From positions 1 to 8,224 of the forward strand of contig JASLBD010000254.1 in assembly GCA_030146745.1 (NCBI GenBank): DNA of 8,224 nt. The letters run 5' to 3'. Origin of the DNA: Allosphingosinicella sp. GTDB lineage: Bacteria > Pseudomonadota > Alphaproteobacteria > Sphingomonadales > Sphingomonadaceae. Both the position numbers and the translations under genes were made by a program. Under the pieces are notes generated by a model. The model did no database searches, was not told the origin of the DNA, and saw only the letters and a program-made list of their open reading frames with translations. This document shows positions 1-5,659 of the stretch, piece by piece (the first letter of the stretch is position 1; the number at the start of each line of letters is the position of its first letter).

Positions 1-575
1 GCCGTGTCGAGGAGGAGGACGTCATAGCCCTGGAGGCGCGCGGCCTGGAGGGCGCGGCGGGCGATGTCGACCGGCTGCTGGCCGGAGACGATCGGAAGCG
101 TGGCCACCTCGGCCTTCTCGCCGAGCACCCGGAGCTGCTCCTGGGCGGCCGGCCGCGCGACGTCGAGCGAGGCCATCATCACCTTCTTGCCGGCCTTCTC
201 GCGGAGGCGGCGGGCGATCTTGGCGGTGCTGGTGGTCTTGCCCGAGCCCTGGAGGCCGACCATCATCACCACGGCCGGCGGAGTGACGTCGACGTTGAGC
301 TCCGAGGCTTCGGCGCCGAGCATCTCGACAAGGGCGTCGTGGACGATCTTGACGACCTGCTGGCCGGGCGTGACCGAGCGGAGCACCTGCTGGCCTACCG
401 CCTGCTCGGTCGCCTTGTCGACGAACTCGCGCACCACGGGCAGCGCGACGTCGGCTTCGAGCAGGGCGATCCGGACCTCGCGCATCGCGCTCCGGACGTC
501 GGCCTCGTTCAGCGCTCCGCGGCCGCGCAGCCGGTCGAAGACGGCGCCTAGGCGGTCGCTCAGACTGTCGAACAT
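1..575 (-). CDS. ffh: Signal recognition particle protein Ffh (SRP54), N-terminal part, cut by window edge
   Basis: GTPase of the signal recognition particle. With 4.5S RNA it binds signal sequences of nascent membrane proteins in the cytoplasm and docks on FtsY. The reverse strand reads from ATG at 575 (MFDSLSDRLGAVFDRLRGRG) through 191 codons to the window edge. The N domain (about residues 1-95) shows the ALLEADV motif. The G domain begins with G1 GLQGSGKTT near residue 107, followed by a DVARPAAQEQL segment that fits the SRP-GTPase insertion box, and the visible part stops at LLLDT, the start of the G3 DTAGR motif. The rest of the G domain and the M domain are outside. The start is supported by a GGAAGGAAG ribosome site immediately upstream. 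Its partner gene ftsY is at 6960 on the other strand. The leader upstream contains a terminator-like hairpin. Confidence 0.97.
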   Translation of the reverse strand, partial: MFDSLSDRLGAVFDRLRGRGALNEADVRSAMREVRIALLEADVALPVVREFVDKATEQAVGQQVLRSVTPGQQVVKIVHDALVEMLGAEASELNVDVTPPAVVMMVGLQGSGKTTSTAKIARRLREKAGKKVMMASLDVARPAAQEQLRVLGEKAEVATLPIVSGQQPVDIARRALQAARLQGYDVLLLDT

Positions 576-609
576 GCTCTTCCTTCCGGCACTCGGCCGT
601 TCAAACGCG

Positions 610-639
610 AAAAACGCCGGCGGGCGAAACCTCGCCGGC
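610..639 (-). terminator. Rho-independent terminator-like hairpin in the ffh leader
   Basis: Read on the minus strand, a 7-bp perfect stem (639-633 with 622-616, GCCGGCG / CGCCGGC) has a 10-base loop and is followed by G then five T (615-610). It lies downstream of the membrane-protein gene ending at 772 and only 34 bases before the ffh ATG. It could simply end the upstream transcript. However, too little room remains between it and ffh for a complete promoter, so it may act in the ffh leader as an attenuator. The T-run is short and interrupted, so strength is uncertain. Confidence 0.5.
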
Positions 640-688
640 CAGCGCGCGCCCCTTCGAGGCGCCGTACTATCCCAAAGGGATGTGGAGG

Positions 689-717
689 CGCATAGCCGCG
701 ACGGGAAGATATGGCAA
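689..717 (-). promoter_or_regulatory. Candidate sigma-70 promoter for ffh
   Basis: On the minus strand, TTGCCA (717-712) and TATGCG (694-689) are separated by exactly 17 bases. The -10 is a weak match and the -35 a fair one. Predicted transcription would begin near 682, giving a leader of about 107 bases that contains a small palindrome (ATCCC-AAA-GGGAT, 669-681) and the terminator-like hairpin at 610-639. No better promoter was seen between the upstream gene and ffh. Confidence 0.35.
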
Positions 718-771
718 GGGTGGGGCGTCGCCCTCTTGCGCCAGCACCGTGGCCCCTTTCCCGGAAGATGG

Positions 772-1938
772 CTAGGGACGCGGGTCTTCGGGAGCTTCCG
801 GCTCGTCCGGTCCGGCGGGCTCTGCCGGCGGAACCGGCGGATCGGGCTCCTGCGGATCCTCCGGTTCCGCGGCCTCGGCGCTGCCCTGCACGAGGTTGGC
901 TGCGACCGCGACCAGCTCGACCCCGTAATAATTCACCAGCTGATAGACCAGGAGCACGACCTTGCTTTCCAGCGACAGGCTGGGGGGCAGCGGCGGAGGG
1001 TCGAACGCCTTCTGGTCGGGATCGTGAGGCGCCGTTTCGAACAAGGTGGCGCAGATCGTGGGCAGCGAGTCGAGGACGATCTCGGGCTCGGGTGCGCCGA
1101 GCTGGAGCAACAGGCTCTCGTCAACCCTGGAGAAGGTCCCGAGCGTGTCCACCGCCGCCTTCAGCGTCTTCTCGCCCACGATGTCGAGCAGCGCCAGCCC
1201 CAGCGACAGCATCTTCGAGCGATCGTCCATCTCCGTGGACTGCGACAGATTGGTAACCTGCCGATTGAGATCGTCCGTCTCCTCCTGCGTGAGATTCTGC
1301 ATGAGGTCCGTACAGAGCGTGGGAAGCGAGTTCTTGACCCTCTCGAACTTGAGATGGCCGACGATCCGCTTGAGCAGCTTGGAGCGGGGCGCCGCCCGCT
1401 CCCGGTCATAGGTCCGATCGAGGGCCCTCAGCAGGGTGAGTAGGATGAGATTCGGGCCGACCGGCACGTCCTGCCCGCCAAGTCGGACATTGAACAGCGC
1501 CGAGCGGAAGAAGGCCATCGCCGCGACGCCCGCCGTGAAGGTACGCAGCGGCTCCTCGATATCGGCTTCGAGCAGGACAAGGAGGTAATAAGCCAGGGCC
1601 GAGGCGCCGCCGTTGATCAGCACGTAGAATACGCCCGGAACGCTCAGCAGCGGAGCGAACGGTTCGTCACGATAGCGGGCGATCAGCTCGGTGGCGCCGA
1701 CCAGCAGCCCGATCTCGACCGCGAAGATGAAGTTCGCGACCAGCCAAGGCTCGCCCCAGTTCGGCGGCGGGACCTGGGCCATAACGTCATAAGCGACGAG
1801 GACGATCTGGCAGGCCAGGATGGCGCTTACCACCGCCGCGCTGACAAGCAGCTTGTTGTCCGTGCCCCTGCTGGTGGCGTTGAAGACCAGCGCGGCTCCC
1901 ACCCCCAGGATTCCGATGGCGATAATGATGCCCCACAT
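772..1938 (-). CDS. Uncharacterised four-helix membrane protein with cytoplasmic domain and acidic Pro-rich tail
   Basis: I do not recognise this family. The 388-residue protein has four likely membrane helices (about residues 2-20, 30-52, 64-86 and 97-124). Then comes a soluble part that contains GGQDVPVGP (154-162) and the charged motif RALDRTYDRERA (171-182). The region from 185 to 345 looks mostly alpha-helical with amphipathic stretches, and it ends in a low-complexity tail rich in Pro, Glu and Asp (about 352-388). The ATG at 1938 follows a G-rich ribosome site. The gene lies 73 bases downstream of the winged-helix gene on the same strand and is probably co-transcribed with it from 2346-2374. 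Codon use is as GC-rich as its neighbours, so there is no sign of recent foreign origin. The topology suggests a membrane sensor or anchor with a cytosolic effector part. That is inference from topology only. Confidence 0.85.
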   Translation of the reverse strand: MWGIIIAIGILGVGAALVFNATSRGTDNKLLVSAAVVSAILACQIVLVAYDVMAQVPPPNWGEPWLVANFIFAVEIGLLVGATELIARYRDEPFAPLLSVPGVFYVLINGGASALAYYLLVLLEADIEEPLRTFTAGVAAMAFFRSALFNVRLGGQDVPVGPNLILLTLLRALDRTYDRERAAPRSKLLKRIVGHLKFERVKNSLPTLCTDLMQNLTQEETDDLNRQVTNLSQSTEMDDRSKMLSLGLALLDIVGEKTLKAAVDTLGTFSRVDESLLLQLGAPEPEIVLDSLPTICATLFETAPHDPDQKAFDPPPLPPSLSLESKVVLLVYQLVNYYGVELVAVAANLVQGSAEAAEPEDPQEPDPPVPPAEPAGPDEPEAPEDPRP

Positions 1939-2011
1939 CAGCGCACCGCCCCCCTTAAGTCATCGTGCGTAGCCGGTTTTCGAATGCCCCCGTGCCGGCC
2001 GCACCGTCAAA

Positions 2012-2314
2012 TCAGAATTTGGCGAGGCTGGTGTAGCGGAGCGCCCGCTCGCCGCCCCGCGACAGCTTCAGTTTCTCGCCTTCGATGTCGATCAGGCCCA
2101 GCCTCGACAATTTGCGGACCGCCGGCTGAACCTTGGTCTCCTCGATTCCCAAGTACTTGGCGAGGGTCTCGATGTCGCTCACCTCCGGCAGGTCCACCGC
2201 CGCGAGGATGTCGACGTCCTCCGGCGGCTGCTCGTCGGGGCCGGATCTGGCCGACTGAGCGGCCGCGTTGGCAGCATTGGCACCCTGAAGAAAATTCGAG
2301 CTCGCGCGGGACAT
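2012..2314 (-). CDS. Small winged-helix (MarR/ArsR-like fold) protein
   Basis: A 100-residue protein with an Ala/Asn/Ser-rich N-terminus (1-28) that is probably disordered. A compact winged-helix domain follows (about 35-92): the segment DIETLAKYLGIEETKVQPAV looks like helix-turn-helix, then KLSRLGLIDIEGEKLKLSRGG gives the recognition helix end and the beta wing. It ends in RYTSLAKF. It may bind DNA or serve as a protein-interaction wHTH; no ligand or metal site is visible. The ATG at 2314 was chosen over longer in-frame starts at 2350 (ATG) and 2374 (TTG). It has AGGAAG about 10 bases upstream, and the longer starts fall inside the predicted -10 and -35 boxes. It is the first gene of a two-gene unit with the membrane protein at 772-1938 and could regulate that unit. 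Confidence 0.8.
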   Translation of the reverse strand: MSRASSNFLQGANAANAAAQSARSGPDEQPPEDVDILAAVDLPEVSDIETLAKYLGIEETKVQPAVRKLSRLGLIDIEGEKLKLSRGGERALRYTSLAKF

Positions 2315-2345
2315 GGCAAACGCACTTCCTATCCTGTGTCCCCTT

Positions 2346-2374
2346 TCCATAGCATCCGGTGCCGGTCGTAACAA
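2346..2374 (-). promoter_or_regulatory. Sigma-70 promoter of the winged-helix / membrane-protein unit
   Basis: On the minus strand, TTGTTA (2374-2369) and TATGGA (2351-2346) are spaced by 17 bases, a good housekeeping-type promoter. Transcription should start near 2339, leaving about 25 bases of leader with the AGGAAG ribosome site before the ATG at 2314. The position of the boxes decides the start of the gene. Confidence 0.6.
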
Positions 2375-2509
2375 TGAAGCTTCATGCCGAACGGATCAGG
2401 CGCCGCGGCAGACCGCTCTCGTCGCGTCGCTTGCCGCAATCCCGCACAGGACCTGCAAAAGCGACGGAAGCCGGAACGATCGGAGCCCCGCGGCGAAAGT
2501 CGGGCTATC

Positions 2510-2617
2510 ATGGAAGAGTCGAGAGCCGTGGCCGAGGAGCCCAGGCCGGTCGAGTATCGCCTCGGCCGCGAGCGCCGCTGGAACCGGCGGCGCAAGTCGG
2601 TCATGACGTCGGAATGA
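2510..2617 (+). CDS. Possible small basic protein (35 aa), coupled to next ORF
   Basis: A 35-residue frame with an acidic start (MEESRAVAEEPRP) and a strongly basic end (LGRERRWNRRRKSVMTSE). I do not recognise it. Third positions are mostly G or C, as in the real genes here. Its stop overlaps the next ATG in an ATGA junction at 2614-2617. No strong ribosome site precedes it, and the frame stays open upstream to 2384, so a longer start is possible. Expression is unproven; the strip 2375-2509 before it holds nothing else that I can identify. Confidence 0.35.
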   Translation: MEESRAVAEEPRPVEYRLGRERRWNRRRKSVMTSE

Positions 2618-2781
2618 AAAGCCTGCTTCCCCTGGTTTCGCTGCCGCTTCCCAGCGCCGTGCCCGCCGCGACCGCGCAACGGCCGGCTGCGGTCAACCGG
2701 CCGGCGGACAAGGCGCCGATCGTCGATCGCGGTCCCGCCCGGCTGCGCTACGAGGGGGTCGGGGAGTTCAGGCCCCGATGA
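2614..2781 (+). CDS. Possible small secreted protein (55 aa) upstream of the YaiI-family gene
   Basis: A 55-residue frame. The N-terminus has a Lys and then a hydrophobic run, MKSLLPLVSLPLPSAVPAAT, which looks like a short signal peptide with cleavage near residue 21 (ATA/Q). The mature part is short, Pro- and Arg-rich, and ends in RLRYEGVGEFRPR. It begins in an ATGA overlap with the preceding small ORF and ends in an ATGA overlap with the YaiI-family gene (2778-2781), which suggests translational coupling. The ribosome site is weak (GTCGG). I do not recognise a family. It is either real and coupled or a run-through leader for the next gene. Confidence 0.45.
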   Translation: MKSLLPLVSLPLPSAVPAATAQRPAAVNRPADKAPIVDRGPARLRYEGVGEFRPR

Positions 2782-3239
2782 GCGATCCTGCGATCATTCT
2801 CGTCGACGCCGACGCCTGCCCGGTGAAGGAGGAGATCTACAGGGTCGCCTTCCGCCACGGCGCTGCGGTAAAGATCGTCAGCAACGCCCATCTCAGGGTG
2901 CCGGCCCACCCCCTGATCGAGCGGATCGTGGTCGGCGCCGGCTTCGACGCCGCCGACGACTGGATCGCCGAGCGCGCAGGGCCCCGCACCGTGGTCGTCA
3001 CCGGCGACATATTGCTCGCCGACCGCTGCCTGAAGGCGGGCGCCGCGGTGATCGGATCCAACGGCAAGCCCTTCACTCCGGCCTCGATCGGAGCGGCGGT
3101 GGCGACGCGGGCGATCATGGCCGACCTTCGCGCCGGGATGGACGGCCCCTGCGGCGGCCCGGCCCCCTTCGCCAAAGCGGACCGGTCACGCTTCCTGTCC
3201 GCCCTGGACGAGGCGCTGGTCCGGCTGAAGCGGGGCTGA
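2778..3239 (+). CDS. YaiI/YqxD family protein (UPF0178, DUF188)
   Basis: The 153-residue protein is full length for the UPF0178 family, which has a PIN-nuclease-like fold but, as far as I know, no established function. Family motifs are clear. The N-terminal VDADACPVK (residues 9-17) carries the paired Asp expected of a metal site. VSNAHLRVP (33-41), VVTGDILLADRCL (72-84) and GSNGKPFT (92-99) follow, and the GGPAPF...DRSRFLSALDE tail completes it. The ATG at 2778 overlaps the stop of the preceding small ORF by ATGA, so translation is probably coupled. The stop is two bases from the convergent stop of the gene at 3242, with no room for a separate terminator. Confidence 0.93.
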   Translation: MSDPAIILVDADACPVKEEIYRVAFRHGAAVKIVSNAHLRVPAHPLIERIVVGAGFDAADDWIAERAGPRTVVVTGDILLADRCLKAGAAVIGSNGKPFTPASIGAAVATRAIMADLRAGMDGPCGGPAPFAKADRSRFLSALDEALVRLKRG

Positions 3240-3241
3240 GC

Positions 3242-3538
3242 TCAACGGCCCCCGAGGCCGTAGCCCTGCCTGACGATGACCGGCTCGATACAGTCGCCGA
3301 CCCGGTTGAGGACGGCCAGGGTGAGGTCGCCCGGCGGCAGCTCGCCGAGGCGCCTCGGCTTTGCGGCGTCGGGCGAGCGGACCGGGCGGACCTTCATGTC
3401 GTCGCGGCAGATGCGCGAGGAAATGGCATCGCCGGACAGTCGGTGCGGGGCCGGCGTCGCGGCGGGAGTCGAGTCGGCCGGCAGGGCCGACGAGGCCGCC
3501 GGAAGGGCCGAGGCGAGCGCGAGCAAAGCAATGCGCAT
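3242..3538 (-). CDS. Small secreted hypothetical protein with two cysteines
   Basis: A 98-residue protein with a likely Sec signal peptide (MRIALLALASALPAASSALP, cleavage after an Ala around residue 18-21). A Pro/Ala/Ser-rich linker follows, then a conserved-looking core of SRICRDDMKVRP, RRLGELPPGDLTLAV and GDCIEPVIVRQGYG. The two Cys (44 and 73) may form a disulfide in the periplasm. I recall similar small proteins in sphingomonads annotated only as hypothetical. The ATG at 3538 is chosen because AGGAG lies seven bases upstream. It is divergent from the GFA gene, with 57 bases between starts, and convergent with the YaiI-family gene. Confidence 0.8.
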   Translation of the reverse strand: MRIALLALASALPAASSALPADSTPAATPAPHRLSGDAISSRICRDDMKVRPVRSPDAAKPRRLGELPPGDLTLAVLNRVGDCIEPVIVRQGYGLGGR

Positions 3539-3570
3539 GACGTCTCCTTTCGAGCCGCTATGATAGCCGC
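3536..3570. promoter_or_regulatory. Divergent promoter region with symmetric -10 box
   Basis: The short space between two divergent genes has CTATGATAG (3558-3566), which reads CTATCATAG on the other strand. It could therefore provide a -10 (TATGAT or TATCAT) both ways. For the plus strand a fair -35, ATGACG (3537-3542), lies 16 bases upstream; the minus-strand -35 is poor. Promoter use in both directions at once would be mutually exclusive. Confidence 0.35.
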
Positions 3571-3595
3571 GTTCGAGGCGAATTGGGAGAGGGTG

Positions 3596-3997
3596 ATGGA
3601 GGTGAGGACGGCGAGCTGCCGCTGCGGCGCGCTCAAGGCGACGGTTCGGGGCGAGCCGGAGCGGATCTCGGTCTGCCACTGCCTCGCCTGCAAGGCGCGC
3701 ACGGGAAGCGTCTTCTCCTGGAACTCGACCTGGCTCGACGAGCAGGTCGAAACCGAAGGCGAATCGCGAAGCTGGACCCGGATCACCGAGGAAGGCGGCC
3801 GCTGGTGCACCGACCATTTCTGCCCCGATTGCGGCTCCACCGCCTGGTACAGGATCGAGGCCCGCCCGGGAAGGGTGACCATCCCGGCCGGCAATTTCGG
3901 CGATCCCGGCTTCGGCGAGCCCGCTTTTTCCTGGTATGCCGAACGCCGCTGCCCCTGGGTCAGGGTCGAGACGGAGGGGCCGCTCGAAGAGGGCTGA
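3596..3997 (+). CDS. GFA family protein (glutathione-dependent formaldehyde-activating-like, zinc-binding)
   Basis: The 133-residue protein has the size and Cys pattern of the GFA (Mss4-like fold) superfamily. Members bind zinc, and the prototype condenses formaldehyde with glutathione; most bacterial members have unknown substrates. Zinc-ligand motifs are visible as CRCGA (Cys8, Cys10), CHCLAC (Cys27, Cys29, Cys32) and CPDC (Cys76, Cys79), so both sites look complete. The remaining family features fit too: GSVFSW, then FCPDCGSTAWYRIEARPG and IPAGNFGDP. The ATG at 3596 follows a GGGAGAGGG ribosome site. An in-frame ATG at 3560 falls inside the predicted -10 box and was rejected. It stands alone as a single gene between divergent and intergenic regions. 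Specific substrate is not inferable. Confidence 0.92.
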   Translation: MEVRTASCRCGALKATVRGEPERISVCHCLACKARTGSVFSWNSTWLDEQVETEGESRSWTRITEEGGRWCTDHFCPDCGSTAWYRIEARPGRVTIPAGNFGDPGFGEPAFSWYAERRCPWVRVETEGPLEEG

Positions 3998-4098
3998 GGT
4001 CGCACCGGGATCAACCTGGATAGACGTCTGTTTCCTCGCGCTAATTTGCCGAAAACGGGACGAGCCGGTGCGCAGGGCCGACCGGCTCCGATTCCGCA

Positions 4099-4124
4099 GG
4101 AACAGCGCTGCTCGAGCAGTCGTT
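4099..4124 (+). promoter_or_regulatory. EcfG-type general stress promoter
   Basis: GGAAC (4099-4103), 17 bases, then CGTT (4121-4124) is an exact match to the alphaproteobacterial EcfG (sigma-EcfG) general-stress consensus GGAAC-N16/17-CGTT. It sits about 36 bases before the start codon of the secreted protein gene, an appropriate distance. The spacer contains a perfect 12-bp palindrome, CTGCTCGAGCAG (4108-4119), which could be an operator. Confidence 0.7.
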
Positions 4125-4159
4125 CCCCCGGCATTCCCCAGCGCAACAGGAGATTGATC

Positions 4160-4762
4160 ATGCGCAGCGCATTTGCCTTCGGCGGTCTTCTTGCCGCTTC
4201 ATCATTAGCTTTCGCCAGCCCCGCCCTCTCGCAGACGGCAGGCGGCTGGGTCGCCAATCCCGGGACGACCGTGAGCGGCGGAGTGGTCACGCTCGACGCT
4301 CGCGGCCAGGCCGCCGGCACTTCCTATGAGAACCAGAATCTCGACGTCGCCGTCCAGAACGGCGACACGATCCAATTCGATTACATGGGTCCGTGCGGCG
4401 GCGGAGCTCCGCGCGTCTTCATCCAGGGCGGCGCTTTCAACACCTTCGATCCCGATCCCAACGGCACCGCCTGCGGCACCGACGCCGACGGCGACGGCTG
4501 GTTCACCGTGACCCAGACCGTCTCCGGGATCACCGACGGCACCGCGGGCCATACCGGCATCGTCAACGACCAGATCGCCAATCCCAGCGTCATCCAGGTC
4601 CGCAACCTGGTGATCGGCGGAGTGGCGGTGAACCTGTCCAACGGGCCGGCGGCGCCGACCAATGCCGACCAGTGCAAGAACGGCGGCTGGCAGGCCGGCG
4701 GCTTCAAGAACCAGGGCGAGTGCGTCAGCAGCTTCAAGAGCAACCGGCCGAGCAACCGCTAA
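4160..4762 (+). CDS. Secreted protein with C-terminal CKNGGW motif, probably stress induced
   Basis: A 200-residue protein with a clear Sec signal peptide (MRSAFAFGGLLAASSLAFAS, cleavage near ALSQ/TAGG, residues 24-26). The mature part is a Gly/Thr/Asn-rich beta-type domain with an acidic DADGDGWFTVTQ stretch. It ends in DQCKNGGWQAGGFKNQGECV, a motif I know from the C-terminus of many secreted bacterial proteins, with a Cys pair likely disulfide bonded. Two further Cys lie in MGPCGGG and TACGTD. Function is unknown; an extracytoplasmic role is inferred. AGGAG (4148-4152) sets the ATG at 4160. The gene is transcribed alone, between the EcfG-type promoter and a terminator. An in-frame ATG at 4046 is excluded because the promoter lies after it. 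Confidence 0.88.
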   Translation: MRSAFAFGGLLAASSLAFASPALSQTAGGWVANPGTTVSGGVVTLDARGQAAGTSYENQNLDVAVQNGDTIQFDYMGPCGGGAPRVFIQGGAFNTFDPDPNGTACGTDADGDGWFTVTQTVSGITDGTAGHTGIVNDQIANPSVIQVRNLVIGGVAVNLSNGPAAPTNADQCKNGGWQAGGFKNQGECVSSFKSNRPSNR

Positions 4763-4783
4763 GCCTTCGCTCACCTGCGACCA

Positions 4784-4817
4784 GGGGCCGTCCGCTCGCT
4801 CGGGCGGCCCCTTCGTT
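4784..4817 (+). terminator. Rho-independent terminator after the secreted protein gene
   Basis: GGGGCCGTCCG (4784-4794) pairs with CGGGCGGCCCC (4801-4811), an 11-bp stem with one G-U wobble and a six-base loop. A T-rich tail, TTCGTT, follows. It lies 22 bases after the stop and separates this monocistronic gene from the dapF operon. Confidence 0.7.
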
Positions 4818-4855
4818 GCGGGGGCGGAGTGGACTTGGACCCCTGCCCTCCCTAG

Positions 4856-5659
4856 ATGCACGGCGCAATGAAGCGGCGGTTCCGGAAGATGCATGGGCTG
4901 GGCAACGACTTCGTCATCTTCGACGGGCGCGAGGCGCCGGTGGAGATGACGGAGGCGCGGGTGCGCGCCCTGGCCGACCGCCGGACCGGCATCGGCTGCG
5001 ACCAGCTGATCGTGCTCGAGCCGAGCGACGCCGCCCAGGTCAGGATGCGGATCTGGAATTCGGACGGCGGCGAGGTCGAATCGTGCGGCAATGCCGCGCG
5101 CTGCGTCGCCCTCCTGCTCGGCGGCGCCGGCTGGATCGAGACGGCGGGCGGGCTGCTCGCGGCCTCCGCCGGCGGCTCGGGAGCGACGGTCGACATGGGC
5201 GAGCCCCGCTTCGGATGGGGCGAGATCCCGCTCGCTTACCCGATGGACACGGCGGCGATGCCGGTCGGCTGGGAAGATCTGCGCGAGCCTTTCGCCGTCA
5301 ACGTCGGCAACCCCCACATCGTCTTCTTCGTCGCGGATTCGAACGCGGTGGACCTGGAGCGGCTCGGTCCCCTGATCGAGAACGATCCCCTCTTCCCGGA
5401 GCGGATCAACGTCAACATCGCCTCGGTCGAGGACGGCGCCCTTCGCCTGCGCGTCTGGGAGCGCGGCGCCGGGCTGACCCGGGCCTGCGGCACCGGCGCC
5501 TGCGCGACGGCCGTCGCGGCCGTCAGCCGGGGGCTGGCCGGGAGCCCCGTCGAAGTCCGGCTGCCCGGCGGGGCGCTCAATGTTGCCTGGGAACCGGGAA
5601 GCACGATCGCGATGAGCGGGCCCGCCGCTTTGGCCTTCGAAGGCGAGGTGACGTTGTGA
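4856..5659 (+). CDS. dapF: Diaminopimelate epimerase DapF
   Basis: Converts LL-diaminopimelate to the meso form for lysine and peptidoglycan synthesis, in the cytoplasm, without a cofactor. The 267-residue protein has the usual family length. The two catalytic Cys are present: Cys77 in ESCGNAARC and Cys211 in RACGTGACA. Other family motifs are KMHGLGNDFV (11-20), GIGCDQL (45-51), NSDGGEVE and GNPHIVFF (161-168). The start is uncertain. A stop codon (TAG) directly precedes ATG 4856, so that is the earliest start, but 4868 (MKRRFRKMHG) matches the family N-terminus better. Neither has a Shine-Dalgarno sequence. It is the first gene of the dapF-mtaB-ftsY-yciB chain and overlaps mtaB by GTGA. Confidence 0.97.
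   Translation: MHGAMKRRFRKMHGLGNDFVIFDGREAPVEMTEARVRALADRRTGIGCDQLIVLEPSDAAQVRMRIWNSDGGEVESCGNAARCVALLLGGAGWIETAGGLLAASAGGSGATVDMGEPRFGWGEIPLAYPMDTAAMPVGWEDLREPFAVNVGNPHIVFFVADSNAVDLERLGPLIENDPLFPERINVNIASVEDGALRLRVWERGAGLTRACGTGACATAVAAVSRGLAGSPVEVRLPGGALNVAWEPGSTIAMSGPAALAFEGEVTL

Noticed and set aside
64..1443. A 459-codon open frame on the plus strand across the ffh and membrane-protein region
   Set aside because: It is antisense to ffh, whose motifs are unmistakable, and to the membrane-protein gene. Its translation is Arg/Ser-rich low complexity, typical of shadow frames in GC-rich DNA.
2473..2500. GGAAC near 2473 as a second EcfG promoter
   Set aside because: No GTT or CGTT at a spacing of 15-18 bases downstream.
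4062..4088. Perfect 8-bp inverted repeat GAGCCGGT / ACCGGCTC with an 11-base loop after the GFA gene
   Set aside because: No T-run follows on the plus strand and it has no clear link to a gene. It is not supported as a terminator; it could at most be a weak transcript end.
4205..5317. A 370-codon minus-strand frame opposite the secreted protein and dapF
   Set aside because: Antisense shadow. It crosses a terminator and two convincing plus-strand genes.
4393..5655. Upstream extension of the mtaB frame to 4393, giving an 856-residue protein
   Set aside because: The added part is Arg-rich shadow sequence of the secreted protein and dapF genes. MtaB homology begins at about GTG 5656.
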